DNA of 64,000 nucleotides from Pseudomonas putida (GTDB lineage Bacteria > Pseudomonadota > Gammaproteobacteria > Pseudomonadales > Pseudomonadaceae): NCBI GenBank assembly GCA_041879295.1, contig CP047152.1:3973501-4037500 (forward strand), given 5' to 3'. Within the stretch, counting starts at the first letter, position 1. Each line of letters begins with the position of its first letter. Under the pieces are notes generated by a model, which worked only from the letters and a program-made list of their open reading frames with translations, was not told the origin of the DNA and did no database searches. Below, one piece after another: positions 37,135 through 47,579 of this stretch. The position numbers and the translations under genes were made by a program.

Positions 37135-38388
37135 TCACCAGATGGCGATATCGTAGGTAAGGTACAAGCGGTTGCTGTCGCGCCCGCGAGCGAAATCCGA
37201 ACGATAGACATAGTTGCGCAGTTTCACGCCCAGACCTTTCATTGGCCCGCCCTGCACCACGTAGGCAATCTCGGCGTCACGCTCCCATTCTTTGATGCCC
37301 TCGCCACCTGAGCGGCCATTGTCGCCACTCAGGTAGCGCGTCATGAAGGTCAGCCCCGGCACGCCGGCGGCCGCGAAGTTGTAGGCGTAGCTGGCCATCC
37401 AGGTTTTCTCTTCCTCCTCGATGAACTTGCCGATGCCGACGTTGCTGAACGAATAAACGGTCGCACCGCTGATATACGGCAAACCGGCATCTCCATCGAG
37501 CACCTGATAACCGGCCCCCAGGGTATGGCCGGAATGCGCATACGCCACCTGGCCACTGAACATCTGGTTGTCGATGCCGCCGCCATAGGCCGCCCCGCTG
37601 TCGCGGCTTTTGAAGTAGCGCAGGTCCGTGGTCAGAACCCCGCCAGCCAGCGGCAGGTCATGCACCAGCCCGGCAAAATCCTGGCGATAGAAGTGCTCCA
37701 GCTGGCCATGGTACACACTCAGGCGCAGTTGTTTGCTGACGGCATAGTCGGCACCGGCAAAGCTGAAGTCACCCGACTTGCCGCCCCCATAGCCATCCAG
37801 ATAAATGCCAGTGCTGTTGGACGAGTCACGCTGCTTGAAACGGTCAAGGTGCCCGGCCGTCAGGGTCAGCCCGTCGATATCCGTGCTGGTCAGCTGAGTG
37901 CCCTGATAGGTCTGTGGCAGCACCCGCGCATCGTTGTAGACCAGCACCGGTGTCTTGGGCAGCAAGGTGCCGTGCTTGACCACGGTGCTGCCCAGGCGGG
38001 CTTTGGCCGTGACCCCGGCACTGGCGAACTCATCCGCCGCACGGCCATCGTCGTGCACCGGCAACAGCCCGGTACCGCTGCGCCCGCGCCCGGAATCAAG
38101 GCGTACGCCCAGCAGGCCCAGTGCATCGAGCCCCACACCCAAAGTACCTTGGGTGAAACCTGACTGGTAGTCGAGCAGAAAGCCCTGAGCCCATTCCACC
38201 CGTTCGCTTTTGGCCGTGGCGGCAGCGCGGGCACTCATACCCTGCTCGTCACGGAAATTCTCGTTGAAATACACGTTGCGCAACTGCAGCTTGAGCTTGC
38301 TGTCATCGACAAAACCGGAAGCGCCGGCAACAGGCAGCCAGCCGCAAAGCAGGCCTAAGGTGGCCCCACGGAACACAACTCGGGACAT
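37135..38388 (-). CDS. OprD-family outer-membrane porin
   Basis: Predicted 417-residue porin. Signal peptide (MSRVVFRGATLGLLCGWLPVAG, cleaved before SGFVDDSK), then the OprD pattern KLKLQLRNVYFNENF, EWAQGFLLDYQSGFTQGTLGVGLDALGLLGVRLD and the C-terminal beta strand ending in aromatic IAIW. It is the last gene of the operon with citMHS, dctA and the prpF-like gene, so uptake of a tricarboxylate such as citrate or aconitate is likely, as for OpdH. The exact substrate cannot be read from sequence. Confidence 0.9.
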   Translation of the reverse strand: MSRVVFRGATLGLLCGWLPVAGASGFVDDSKLKLQLRNVYFNENFRDEQGMSARAAATAKSERVEWAQGFLLDYQSGFTQGTLGVGLDALGLLGVRLDSGRGRSGTGLLPVHDDGRAADEFASAGVTAKARLGSTVVKHGTLLPKTPVLVYNDARVLPQTYQGTQLTSTDIDGLTLTAGHLDRFKQRDSSNSTGIYLDGYGGGKSGDFSFAGADYAVSKQLRLSVYHGQLEHFYRQDFAGLVHDLPLAGGVLTTDLRYFKSRDSGAAYGGGIDNQMFSGQVAYAHSGHTLGAGYQVLDGDAGLPYISGATVYSFSNVGIGKFIEEEEKTWMASYAYNFAAAGVPGLTFMTRYLSGDNGRSGGEGIKEWERDAEIAYVVQGGPMKGLGVKLRNYVYRSDFARGRDSNRLYLTYDIAIW

Positions 38389-38455
38389 GATCGGTACTCT
38401 ATTGTTGTTTTCGGAGTGAGCGGAGGTCGGGGCGCCTGGCGGCGCCCGATAATGC

Positions 38456-39760
38456 CTAAACGAAGAAGGACAAGGCACCCGTGAGCAACGCCAGTGCTGT
38501 GATCACCAGCGAGGTGAGCACGGCCCATTTCACCGTGGCCTTCTGGAAGTCGCCGATATCCCGGTCGACCATGCCCACCAGCAGCAAGGTGGAGGCCACC
38601 AGCGGGCTCATCAGGTGCACAGGCTGCCCCAGCACCGAGGCGCGGGCAATTTCCACCGGGTCGATACCATACGCGGCAGCGGCGTTCGCCAGGATCGGCA
38701 CAACGCCGAAGTAGTAGGCGTCGTTGGACAGCACGAAAGTCAGCGGCATGCTGGTCAGCGCCACCACCAACGGGAACCAGTGGCTCCAGGCTGCCGGAAT
38801 CCAGTCCACCAGGGTCTGCGCCAGTGCGTCAACCATCTTGGTGCCCGAGAAAATACCGGCAAATATGCCTGCGGCGAATACCAGCAGCACCACGGTCATG
38901 GCGTTACCCGAATGGGCGAGAATGCGTTCTTTCTGCACATTCAGCTGCGGGTAGTTGATCATCAGCGCGGCGACGAAACCGATCATGAACAGGACGGCTG
39001 CGTGCATCAGCCCCAGCACCAGCGCAGTCATGACGACAATCACCAACACTAGGTTCACATAGGCCAGGCGCGGGCGCTTGTGCGGGTTGTCGCCAAGGAT
39101 TTCCTTGATGTAGCAGTTGCCTCCACCAGACTCCAGGGCAATATTGCCGATACGCCGACGCTCTGCACGGCCAAGCAGATAAGCGGTGAATACGACCCAC
39201 ACCGCCCCGCCGATGACGGTGGGCAACATCGGAATGAAGTACTCGGTCGCATCCAGACCAAGCGCGGCAATGGCGCGGGTGGCGGGGCCGCCCCACGGGC
39301 TCATGCCGCTCATGATGCTCAATGACAGCATCGATACGGTAGCCAGGATCATCGGGTTCATGCCGATGCGCTTGTAAAGCGGCAGCATGGCGGCACAGGT
39401 AATCATGTAAGTCGTGGTGCCATCACCGTCCAGCGCAACCAGCAGCGACAGCAGGGCGGTGCCGATAGCGATCTTTATCGGGTCGCCATTCACCCGCTTG
39501 AGAATCTTGCGGATCAACGGGTCGAACAGGCCGGCGTCGATCATCAGGCCGAAGAACAGGATGGCGAACAGCAGCAGCGCGGCAGACGGTGCGACCATTT
39601 TCAGCCCATCGAGCATCATCTTGCCCAGGTCTGGCGCGAAACCGCCAATAAGGGCGAAAACAATCGGCACGATGGTCAGCGCGACGATCGGGGACAGGCG
39701 TTTACTCATGATCAGGTAGGTGAAGGTCACCACCATGATCAGGCCCAGAAGTGCGAGCAT
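38456..39760 (-). CDS. CitMHS-family citrate/metal-citrate transporter
   Basis: Predicted 434-residue inner-membrane protein with about 11-12 helices. Family features: LALLGLIMVVTFTYLIMSKRLSP at the N-terminus, VALDGDGTTTYMITCAAMLPLYKRIGM, and SNDAYYFGVVPILANAAAAYGI followed by GQPVHLMSPLVAS. CitMHS members import citrate with a divalent cation. It sits between dctA and the porin gene in one operon (gaps of about 115 and 70 bp). Confidence 0.92.
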   Translation of the reverse strand: MLALLGLIMVVTFTYLIMSKRLSPIVALTIVPIVFALIGGFAPDLGKMMLDGLKMVAPSAALLLFAILFFGLMIDAGLFDPLIRKILKRVNGDPIKIAIGTALLSLLVALDGDGTTTYMITCAAMLPLYKRIGMNPMILATVSMLSLSIMSGMSPWGGPATRAIAALGLDATEYFIPMLPTVIGGAVWVVFTAYLLGRAERRRIGNIALESGGGNCYIKEILGDNPHKRPRLAYVNLVLVIVVMTALVLGLMHAAVLFMIGFVAALMINYPQLNVQKERILAHSGNAMTVVLLVFAAGIFAGIFSGTKMVDALAQTLVDWIPAAWSHWFPLVVALTSMPLTFVLSNDAYYFGVVPILANAAAAYGIDPVEIARASVLGQPVHLMSPLVASTLLLVGMVDRDIGDFQKATVKWAVLTSLVITALALLTGALSFFV

Positions 39761-39874
39761 GGTTTGTTCTCTTGTTTTTATTGTCTATGTGGCCACCTGC
39801 AGCGCAGACGGCCCCCTGACCCCCACCCGGCAACGCCTGATGGGGGCCTGTGAAAAGCTAGAGGGTGTCGGGGC

Positions 39875-41182
39875 TCAGCCGTGGCGGCGCGGTTCGGCGA
39901 CCCAGTCGGCTGTTTCAGCGACGGGGCTGACCACCGGCTCGCCGTTCAGGCGGCTGTGCAGTGTCTGGCGGTCACAGGCATTTTCCGACAGCGAAACCAC
40001 CACCGTAGCCACTGCATTGCTGGCAAGACTCGTCAGCGCACGGGCCTCCGACATGAAGCGGTCGACCCCGATCAACAGGGCCAGGCCGGCCAGGGGAATG
40101 TCGTGGATCACAGTAAGAGTCGAGGCCAAGGCCACGAAACCGCTGCCGGTAACGCCTGCCGCGCCCTTGGAGGACAGCAGCATGATCGCCAGCATGGTGA
40201 CCACCTGGCCCAGGCTCAGGTCGATGTTGCAGGCCTGCGCGATGAACACGGCTGCCAACGACAGATAGATGGCAGTACCGTCCAGGTTGAACGAGTAGCC
40301 AGTGGGCAGCACCAGGCCAACCACGCCTTTTTTGCACCCAAGCTTCTCGAGTTTCTCGAGCATTCGCGGCAGCACCGGCTCGGTTGAAGAAGTCCCCAGC
40401 ACCACAAGGAACTCTTCGCGGAAATAGCGCAGCAGCTTCCACAGGCTGAAGCCATGGGCCCGGCAGATGCCACCGAGCACCACCAGCACGAAGAACGCGC
40501 AGGCGATGTACAACGTCCCCACCAGCTTGGCCAGCGAGCCAAGGGACGTAATGCCGTACTGGCCAACGGTGAATGCCAGTGCGCCGAAAGCGCCGACCGG
40601 GGCAAAGCGCATCAGGTAGCCGAAGATGCGGAACACCATGGTCGAAGCCGACTCCAGCACGTCCAGTACCGGCTTGCCCTTTTCGCCCATCGACGAGAGG
40701 GCGAAACCGCTGAGTACGGCGATGAACAGGACCGGCAAGACCTCACCCTTGTTGAAGGCACCGATGAAGGTGTCCGGGATGATGTGCATGAAGAAGTCCA
40801 CCACGCTCAGCTTGGCAGCCGAGGCGGTGTACTGGCTCAGGCCCGCCGTACTCAGGGTAGCGGGATCGATGTTCATGCCGACACCTGGCTTGAACAGATA
40901 GACCGCTGCCAGTCCGATCACCAGGCTGACCACCGTCAGGCCCAGGAACAGCAGCAGGGTCTTGCTCATCAAGCGTCCCAGGGAACGTTTGTCAGTCATG
41001 CCGGCGATGCCGGTGACGATGGTGCAGAACACCACCGGCGCGATCATCATCTTGATCAGTTTGATGAACGCATCACCCAGCGGCTTGAGGGCCACGGCCT
41101 GTTGCGCCCAGAAGTGTCCGACCACCACGCCCAGCAGGACGGCGCAGAGAATCTGGAAATACAGCGATTTGGCGAGTCTCAT
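39875..41182 (-). CDS. dctA: C4-dicarboxylate/H+ symporter (DctA family)
   Basis: Predicted 435-residue sodium/proton:dicarboxylate symporter (DAACS family). Signatures: SLYFQILCAVLLGVVVGH, FIKLIKMMIAPVVFCTIVTGIAGM, the serine-rich loop LGTSSTEPVLPRMLEKLEKLG, PTGYSFNLDGTAIYLSLA and SKGAAGVTGSGFVALASTL. It normally imports succinate, fumarate and malate. In this operon it may import a related acid such as aconitate, or take up the products of tricarboxylate breakdown. A second dctA elsewhere in the genome is likely, so the symbol denotes family only. Confidence 0.88.
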   Translation of the reverse strand: MRLAKSLYFQILCAVLLGVVVGHFWAQQAVALKPLGDAFIKLIKMMIAPVVFCTIVTGIAGMTDKRSLGRLMSKTLLLFLGLTVVSLVIGLAAVYLFKPGVGMNIDPATLSTAGLSQYTASAAKLSVVDFFMHIIPDTFIGAFNKGEVLPVLFIAVLSGFALSSMGEKGKPVLDVLESASTMVFRIFGYLMRFAPVGAFGALAFTVGQYGITSLGSLAKLVGTLYIACAFFVLVVLGGICRAHGFSLWKLLRYFREEFLVVLGTSSTEPVLPRMLEKLEKLGCKKGVVGLVLPTGYSFNLDGTAIYLSLAAVFIAQACNIDLSLGQVVTMLAIMLLSSKGAAGVTGSGFVALASTLTVIHDIPLAGLALLIGVDRFMSEARALTSLASNAVATVVVSLSENACDRQTLHSRLNGEPVVSPVAETADWVAEPRRHG

Positions 41183-41255
41183 GAGGCATCACCCATTGTT
41201 GAAATTGTGCGGATGCGCTTGTTACGAATGTGCAGGTCTGGATCAGCGCCTGGAG

Positions 41256-42335
41256 CTACCCGGCCAACCTGCGGAATGTAGGGGCGTAGACGAACCCTGA
41301 GAAGAGCCGCCGGGCGGTTCGCACCACCGAAGCCTGGATCGTCTTGCCATCGGCACCGCTGCGCGTCAGCGCAACATCGATGCCGCCACTTGGATGCTCC
41401 AGGCGGACCTCGGCCAGTTGCTGTGCACCTTCGCCCAACAGGTCGGCAATCACGGTGCCAGGGCTGACGCAGGCAGTCGCCAGCCCCACCGCGCCAGTGA
41501 TCGCCAAGGCACGATGGCAGTTGTGCGGCATGAAATAGCGAACCTGCAGCGTGCCGTCGTAGCGCGGCTTGGACACCAGCACTGGCTTGGGGATGACCAT
41601 GCCACTGACATCGCCCAGGCCCATGGCCTTTCCGGCCTTCAGCCGCAACGCTTCCAGGCGTTTGAGCAGCGCGCTGTCGGCGTCCAGCTGAGCAGGGGTT
41701 TCCGAGCCACTGACCCCCAATTGGCTAGCCTCTACCACCATCATCGGCATGGCCATGTCGATGCAGGTCACCGGCACGCCATCAATCACGTCCTGGGCCT
41801 TGCCCGTGGGGAACAGCTTGCCGGTCTTGCTGCCGACCGCGTCGAGGAAGGTCAGGTGCACCGGGGCGGCAGTGCCCGGAACCCCATCGATCGCCGTGCG
41901 GCCTTCGTAGCGCACGATCCCGCCGGGCGTTTCGACCAGCGAATTGACGAAAGTGCCGGTGTTCAGGTTGCGAATGCGCACCAAGGTCTTGCCTTCCTGG
42001 CCTTTTACCAACCCCTGTTCGATGGCGAATGGCCCAACAGCACACAGCATGTTGCCGCAGTTGGGGGCCGTATCGACCCGGCGCTGTGCGACCATGACCT
42101 GCACGAACAGGTAGTCGACGTCAGCGTCGGCGTGCAGTGACGGGCTGATGATTGCCACCTTGCTGGTCTGCGGGCTGCCGCCACCGATACCGTCGATTTC
42201 CAGCTCATGGCCAGAGCCCATGAGGTTGATCAGCAACTCGTCGCGCTCGACCACATTGGCAGGCAGGTCCCAGGCGTGAAAGAACGGCCCTTTGGAGGTA
42301 CCGCCGCGCATGAGTACGCAAGGAATTCGTTGCAT
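41256..42335 (-). CDS. PrpF/GalD-family isomerase, probable aconitate isomerase
   Basis: Predicted 359-residue protein of the PrpF fold (diaminopimelate epimerase-like). MQRIPCVLMRGGTSKGPFF, EIDGIGGGSPQTSKVAII, the catalytic-region NCGNMLCAVGPFA and the C-terminal VRTARRLFSGFVY are family blocks. Known members shift allylic double bonds: PrpF acts on aconitate or methylaconitate, GalD on 4-oxalomesaconate. The neighbouring citrate and dicarboxylate transporters and the tcu genes favour aconitate isomerisation. The start at 42335 is set by the family N-terminus. It is the first gene of the operon. Confidence 0.85.
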   Translation of the reverse strand: MQRIPCVLMRGGTSKGPFFHAWDLPANVVERDELLINLMGSGHELEIDGIGGGSPQTSKVAIISPSLHADADVDYLFVQVMVAQRRVDTAPNCGNMLCAVGPFAIEQGLVKGQEGKTLVRIRNLNTGTFVNSLVETPGGIVRYEGRTAIDGVPGTAAPVHLTFLDAVGSKTGKLFPTGKAQDVIDGVPVTCIDMAMPMMVVEASQLGVSGSETPAQLDADSALLKRLEALRLKAGKAMGLGDVSGMVIPKPVLVSKPRYDGTLQVRYFMPHNCHRALAITGAVGLATACVSPGTVIADLLGEGAQQLAEVRLEHPSGGIDVALTRSGADGKTIQASVVRTARRLFSGFVYAPTFRRLAG

Positions 42336-42397
42336 GATTTCGCACTCTTGTTGATCAATGGACATCATTGATGCTGTGGGCAAAAGAGTGACAGGGA

Positions 42398-42413
42398 TGG
42401 ATAAATCAATCCA
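42398..42413. promoter_or_regulatory. Candidate regulator-binding dyad
   Basis: TGGAT-N6-ATCCA in the 146-bp gap between the divergent prpF-like and LysR genes. It is a plausible LysR-family site, though the spacing is not the T-N11-A type. Confidence 0.35.
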
Positions 42414-42481
42414 ATGCAAATATCGTAGCGATTATTGCCTTTCACAAAATAATTCCTCTTTGAACGGGCCAAGGCTTTTAT

Positions 42482-43375
42482 ATGGAATATGAGCTTCAAG
42501 ACATCCGATCTTTCGTGAAAATCGCCGAACTCGGCAGCTTCCACGAAGCCGCCGAAGCACTGCATCTCTCCCAGCCAGCGCTAAGCCGGCGCATAAAGAA
42601 GCTGGAGGAAGGCCTAGGTACCTCCTTGCTCGAGCGCACCACCCGTCGCGTCAGCCTGACCAGCGTCGGGCGCGACTTTTTGCCCAAAGCCAGACGGTTA
42701 CTGGACGACTTCGAAGACTCCATTCTCAGCATCCGCGAACTGGCAGAACGACAAACCGGCCAGGTCACCCTTGCCTGCATCCCCACGGCAGCGTTCTACT
42801 TCCTGCCGTCGGTGATCCGCGACTACAACGAGCAGTACCCGAAAATCCGTATTCGCCTGCTCGATCTAAGCGCCAACGACGGGCTTGAAGCGGTGCTGCG
42901 GGGTGAGGCTGACTTCGGCATCAACATGATGAGCGGGCAACACCCGGACATCGAGTTCGTCTCGCTGGTGCAGGAACACTTCGTCCTGGCCTGCCGGCGC
43001 GACCACAAACTGGCAGGCCGTGACGCCGTCACCTGGACCGAGCTTGCCGATTACCGCCTGATCGGCGTAGGCCGACTGAGCGGCAATCGCATGCTGCTCG
43101 ACCACGCGCTATCCGGGCTCAACTTGCGCCCCAAGTGGTTTTACGAGGTACAACACCTCTCGACCTCGCTCGGCATGGTGGAGGCCGGCCTGGGGGTATC
43201 GGCCATGCCCAGCCTGGCCATGCCCAACGCCGACCATCCGACCCTGGTCAGTGTTCCGTTGATCGAACCCCAGGTCACCCGAACACTCGGCCTGGTTTAC
43301 CGACGCGGCGCCTCGCTTTCGCCTGCAGCTGAAAAATTCGTGTCGATCCTGCTGGAGAAATGGCCCAATCGTTGA
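42482..43375 (+). CDS. LysR-family regulator of the tricarboxylate operon
   Basis: Predicted 297-residue regulator with N-terminal MEYELQDIRSFVKIAELGSFHEAAEALHLSQPALSRRIKKLEEGLG and an effector domain beginning QVTLACIPTAAFYFLPSVI. It is divergent from the prpF-like/dctA/citMHS/oprD operon, the usual arrangement for a LysR gene and its target, and convergent with tcuB. The inducer is likely citrate, aconitate or tricarballylate (inference). Confidence 0.9.
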   Translation: MEYELQDIRSFVKIAELGSFHEAAEALHLSQPALSRRIKKLEEGLGTSLLERTTRRVSLTSVGRDFLPKARRLLDDFEDSILSIRELAERQTGQVTLACIPTAAFYFLPSVIRDYNEQYPKIRIRLLDLSANDGLEAVLRGEADFGINMMSGQHPDIEFVSLVQEHFVLACRRDHKLAGRDAVTWTELADYRLIGVGRLSGNRMLLDHALSGLNLRPKWFYEVQHLSTSLGMVEAGLGVSAMPSLAMPNADHPTLVSVPLIEPQVTRTLGLVYRRGASLSPAAEKFVSILLEKWPNR

Positions 43376-43432
43376 CTGGGCGTGCCCGTCAGACCGCCGA
43401 CATCCACCCTGTGCTGCTGCCGCGCCCATCAA

Positions 43433-44611
43433 TCAGTCGCTGCCCAGGCCGAGTGTGTCGGGGCGGCGCTTTTCAAGCGCGAACTTCAGCAGCGCTGCGC
43501 TGCGGAACAGGCCGTGGGCGAACTTGCCGTAAGGCAACGTGATGAACAGCGCCATGACCGTGCCCAGGTGAACGGCCAACAGCACCGCCATGGCCCCGGT
43601 ATCCCTCAGGCCCAACAGGGCGAGCCCGGAGAGACTGATCAACAGCAGGAGCAGGATGAAGGCCCTGTCCATTGGCCGCTGCCTGGGGTCGCCCTGTTCC
43701 GGCGCTCGGCGCAGGTTCAGCACAAGCAGCCCGGCGGGGCCAATGACCAGGCCGATCCCCCCGACCGTACCCAGCAGCACAGGCAGGCTCAGCACGGGGT
43801 AAGGCGCCTGAAGGTCGAGTACGTAGTGATATGCCGTGGCGACCAAGGTAGCCGCGAAGCACAGCAAGAATCCGTAGAAGGTCAAGTGGTGGAAACGGCG
43901 CCGCCACAGGGTGTAGCGATCATCCTCGTTGTTACAGCCCTGGCCATGCCCTCCGTCGAGGTACTTCAAGGTCAGCACAGCTGTTGAAGCTTCAAGGATT
44001 GCCCCGTCAACAGGCGGAGCCTGAGGTTCGGCCGGCGAAATGCTGCGCCAGAACCGCCTTATCGCCACCGCCAGCGCGACACCGCTCAGGCAAAAGACAC
44101 TGCCGAACAACAGCGCCAGCATGTTGTGTGGAAAAACCGCATAGAAGTCGCCGCCCAGGCGACCAGGCAACAGGGTTCCGTTGACCTGCAAGGCCAGTAG
44201 CAAGAACAGCGACAAGGCAATCGCCAGCGCAGTGACCACATAGGTGCCATTGTGCCGGTAAAGACGGCCGAACGCGGCCGGCCAGGCATAGTCAGCGTAC
44301 GTCTGGCCACGGACCTTGGCCATGGCCTGAGGCACGTTGACAGCAAACTCATGAGGCGCGGCATACTGGCAGGCATGCAAGCAGGCGCCGCAGTTATGGC
44401 ACAGGTTGGCCAGGTAATGGATATCCGCCTTGGCAAATGTCAGCCTTCGGGTCATGGCCGGAAACACGGCGCAGAAGCCTTCGCAGTAGCGACAGGCATT
44501 GCAGATGCGCATCTGCCGGTCGACTTCCGTTTCATCCATGTTCAATACCGGAATCAGTTCGGCCCGGCCCGCCGGGTCATACGTGTGGGGTTCAGGCAAT
44601 TGCGCGGTCAT
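43433..44611 (-). CDS. tcuB: Tricarballylate utilisation protein TcuB (Fe-S membrane electron carrier)
   Basis: Predicted 392-residue membrane protein. The N-terminal part has two ferredoxin-like cysteine groups, [11 protein letters not shown] (37-47) and [11 protein letters not shown] (71-81), followed by about six TM helices with several histidines. In Salmonella TcuB reoxidises the FADH2 of TcuA, passing electrons to the quinone pool. Its start overlaps the tcuA end by 20 bp, so the two are translationally linked. Confidence 0.92.
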   Translation of the reverse strand: MTAQLPEPHTYDPAGRAELIPVLNMDETEVDRQMRICNACRYCEGFCAVFPAMTRRLTFAKADIHYLANLCHNCGACLHACQYAAPHEFAVNVPQAMAKVRGQTYADYAWPAAFGRLYRHNGTYVVTALAIALSLFLLLALQVNGTLLPGRLGGDFYAVFPHNMLALLFGSVFCLSGVALAVAIRRFWRSISPAEPQAPPVDGAILEASTAVLTLKYLDGGHGQGCNNEDDRYTLWRRRFHHLTFYGFLLCFAATLVATAYHYVLDLQAPYPVLSLPVLLGTVGGIGLVIGPAGLLVLNLRRAPEQGDPRQRPMDRAFILLLLLISLSGLALLGLRDTGAMAVLLAVHLGTVMALFITLPYGKFAHGLFRSAALLKFALEKRRPDTLGLGSD

Positions 44612-46046
44612 GACAGGCCTCGTTTGGGGATGAAATACGTGCAGCAGCAGCCGCGGAATGGGTGCCGGCGATACGGCCGAAGGCGGTGCCTATGGACATG
44701 CCGACGCCAGCGGTGTAGCCCTTGCCCAGCACGTTGCCCGCCATCATTTCGCCCGCAACGAACAGGTTCGGGCTGCGCCGGCCAGCGAAATGAACGGCAG
44801 CGGTCTCATCCGTGCGTAGCCCCAGGTAGGTGAAAGTCACCCCTGGACGCAACGGATAGCCATAGAATGGTGGCGTATCGATCGGTCGTGCCCAGTGGCT
44901 CTTGACCGGTGTCACGCCTTGCGTGTGGCAGTTGTCCAGCCGGGTATGATCGAAGCTGCCCGCCTGACACGCCCGGTTGTAGGCGTGAACCGTGTCAAGG
45001 AAGGTCGCTACCGGAAGGCCCAGAAGCTGCGCCAGTTCTTCCAGGGTATTGGCCGTGATACCCCCGAAAACCGGCGGCATGAACCGCCCCAACGCTTTCT
45101 GGTCGATGATGGAGAACCCCACCTGCCCCGGCTGATGGGCTACCAACCTGCCCCAGATCGCATAGCGCTTGGGCCAGAAGTCCTCCCCTTCATCATAGAA
45201 GCGCAAGCCTTCACGGTTGACCACCACACCCAGCGAAACGCAATCGATACGCGTGCAGATACCGCCGTCGTACAAGGGCGCGCGGGCGTCTATGGCTACC
45301 ATGTGCGCCTGGGTCGGGTCACCGATAGAATCGGCCCCCAGATCGATCATCCGTCGCAGCAGTACACCGTCGTTGAAGCGGGTGCCACGGACCAGAAAAT
45401 TGTCCGCTGGCCACTCACCGCGTTCGTTCTGCCCCCACGCCTCGCGCAACCAGCTTCTGTTCGACTCGAAGCCTCCAGCCGCCAGCACACAGGCTCGCGC
45501 CTGGATGCGTTCGGCCGGCAAGCGGCGCCCTGCGACATCACGCGCCGGTACATGGGCCGCAACGAAACGGTCGCCGTCCAGCTCGATATCGCACACTGGC
45601 GTGTCATAGCGAACCTCAACACCCAACCGCTCGGCACTACGGAAATAGGCATTGACCAGTGCCTTGCCACCGCCCATGAAAAAGGCGTTGGTGCGCGCCG
45701 TGTGCAACGCGCCAGAGAGCGACGGCTGAAAATGCACGCCATGGTGCCGCATCCAGTCCCGGCAATTGGCCGAAGCCCTGATCACCAGCCGCGCCAGTTT
45801 CTCGTCGGTTTGCCCGCCCGTGACCTTGAGCAGGTCTTGCCAGAATTCCTCTTCCGGGTACGCGTCAACCAGTACATCCTGCGGCGCATCGTGCATGCAT
45901 CGCAGGTTGCGAGTGTGTTGAGAGTTGCCACCACGCCATTCACGCGGCGCGGCCTCCAGCAGCAGCACACTGGCCCCCGCCTCGCGGGCCATCAGCGCCG
46001 AGCAAAGGGCAGCATTCCCGCCGCCAATGACAAGCACATCGATCAT
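44592..46046 (-). CDS. tcuA: FAD-dependent tricarballylate dehydrogenase TcuA
   Basis: Predicted 484-residue flavoprotein of the fumarate-reductase/succinate-dehydrogenase group, oxidising tricarballylate to cis-aconitate. The FAD-binding N-terminus [32 protein letters not shown] and the C-terminal [23 protein letters not shown] are typical. GGAGG lies 5 bases before the ATG at 46046; the open frame upstream is not needed. The order tcuR-tcuA-tcuB matches Salmonella, but tcuC (transporter) is missing. Confidence 0.93.
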   Translation of the reverse strand: MIDVLVIGGGNAALCSALMAREAGASVLLLEAAPREWRGGNSQHTRNLRCMHDAPQDVLVDAYPEEEFWQDLLKVTGGQTDEKLARLVIRASANCRDWMRHHGVHFQPSLSGALHTARTNAFFMGGGKALVNAYFRSAERLGVEVRYDTPVCDIELDGDRFVAAHVPARDVAGRRLPAERIQARACVLAAGGFESNRSWLREAWGQNERGEWPADNFLVRGTRFNDGVLLRRMIDLGADSIGDPTQAHMVAIDARAPLYDGGICTRIDCVSLGVVVNREGLRFYDEGEDFWPKRYAIWGRLVAHQPGQVGFSIIDQKALGRFMPPVFGGITANTLEELAQLLGLPVATFLDTVHAYNRACQAGSFDHTRLDNCHTQGVTPVKSHWARPIDTPPFYGYPLRPGVTFTYLGLRTDETAAVHFAGRRSPNLFVAGEMMAGNVLGKGYTAGVGMSIGTAFGRIAGTHSAAAAARISSPNEACHDRAIA

Positions 46047-46189
46047 TTTGCCTCCAGGTCTCGAGGAGCCAGAACGTTCGGGGTGCTCCTCGCGGACCAC
46101 GGACTCTAGTGAGACCTGGCAGGTGACGAAACGCGATTACCGAAGGTAGGTGTTCAGTTTTTCTAAAGGCTGATGGCGCCCAGGCGGCC

Positions 46190-47110
46190 TCAGAGCAGGC
46201 GCGCCCCGGGCCATTGGCCGCAGGCAACCCGCTCGCGCGCGACCTCATGCAACACGACCCGGGTCGCAAGCGCAGCAGGCGAAAGCTCATCCTCACTCAG
46301 GCTCACCACCAGATTGCGGCGCTGCGCCTGGGCATCGTCGATGGCGAATACGCGCATGCCTGCTTGCGTTGCCCGGGCTACTGCCGCACCGGGCTGCAGG
46401 GTGGCGGCGTGGCCCGCCGCTACGCAATCCAAGAGCAATGACAGGCCATCGACCTCCATGACGATGTTGGCTTCCAGCCCCGCCCTGGCCAGGATTGCCT
46501 GTAACGTGGCGCGCAAGCCATGCTGACTGCTCGGCATCACCAGCGGCAACGTCGCGATCTGCTGCAACGTCAGCGATTCGCCCCAGCCACTTTGCACCAA
46601 TGCCAGCGGAACCAGCGCGAACAGCCGTTCCTGCAAAAGCGGACGCACATCCAGGCGCGCCCCCGCGTCGGGCTGGAACAACACAGCCAGGTCCAGGTGC
46701 CGGGCGTTAAGCTGACTGACCAGATAGCCCGACAGCATTTCCACCAGGTGCAAGTGGATGTCCGGATAGCGCTGGCGCATGCGGTCGATAAGGGCAAGGC
46801 CCAGGACCGATGCCGTAGTCGGGGCAAGGCCGACACTTACATACCCGCTCATGCGTCCACTCTGCGCGGCAAGCATGGCGTGTTCGGCCTGACGCAGCGC
46901 CAGCCGGGCATGGTACTCGAACGCCAGACCAGCCGCCGTCGGGACGACGCCGGTACTCGAGCGCGTCAACAGCCGGGTGCTGAGCTCGTTTTCCAGCTTC
47001 GACAGTTGCTGACTCAGGGCGGAGGCGCCCACGCCAAGCTCGAGCGCGGCCCTGCCAAGGCTGCCGTGCTCCAACACACTTAAAAAGTAGCGAAACTGGC
47101 GTAACTCCAC
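46190..47110 (-). CDS. tcuR: LysR-family regulator TcuR
   Basis: Predicted 306-residue regulator beginning MELRQFRYFLSVLEHGSLGRAALELGVGASALSQQLSKLE. A GTG start at 47110 is chosen: GAGAGG lies 5 bases upstream and the LysR N-terminus begins here; the open frame runs 152 codons further with no conserved sequence. It lies just upstream of tcuA on the same strand, as tcuR does in Salmonella, where tricarballylate is the co-inducer. A 143-bp gap allows a separate tcuAB promoter. Confidence 0.85.
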   Translation of the reverse strand: MELRQFRYFLSVLEHGSLGRAALELGVGASALSQQLSKLENELSTRLLTRSSTGVVPTAAGLAFEYHARLALRQAEHAMLAAQSGRMSGYVSVGLAPTTASVLGLALIDRMRQRYPDIHLHLVEMLSGYLVSQLNARHLDLAVLFQPDAGARLDVRPLLQERLFALVPLALVQSGWGESLTLQQIATLPLVMPSSQHGLRATLQAILARAGLEANIVMEVDGLSLLLDCVAAGHAATLQPGAAVARATQAGMRVFAIDDAQAQRRNLVVSLSEDELSPAALATRVVLHEVARERVACGQWPGARLL

Positions 47111-47579
47111 ATTGACCTCTCGATGCCCCTGCCTTGCCCGCATTGTACGCAGGAACGGCAAGGTCATGGGGGAGCCTTGCTGACAGCTCGAGTCATTGCT
47201 CGGCTCGGTAACGACAGCCTTGTCCTTGCATCGGGTTGCGCATACGTGCAAGGCTAAAAAGGGATCACCCATGACGAAAAGGAAGCAAAGCACCTCATGC
47301 TTGGAATCACACGTATCCATCGCTATTTGCGCCCACTGCCTGCGAAACCGACCGCAGCCAGTGGGCGTGACCTCAAGGCCAAACGCGCCACCCGCCTCGC
47401 CTCGAAGGTTGCCAACCTTCTCTGCACCCCCCGCTCCGCCCCGCCTTACCTCTGTGTCACCCCTGAGCGTCCCGCTGTCAAACGTGTGCCCCCGACCTGA
47501 CTGCCTCCTCTGCAGCTCACACACCGTACTCGCCTGTTGCAGGCGGAGTGCCTGACGCAACGACAAGGGGCAACAGCCA
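47111..47579. other. Gene-free region between tcuR and mtlD
   Basis: About 470 bp without a supported gene. Open frames of 119 and 67 residues here are Pro/Arg/Cys-rich and have no good ribosome site or family features. A dyad CCTTGCA...TGCAAGG lies near 47222-47251. The promoters of the divergent tcuR and mtlD genes must be here. Confidence 0.45.

Noticed and set aside
47196..47555. Possible 119-residue gene between tcuR and mtlD
   Set aside because: Cys/Pro/Arg/Ser-rich translation, no good ribosome-binding site, no recognisable family, and it lies where two divergent promoters are expected.
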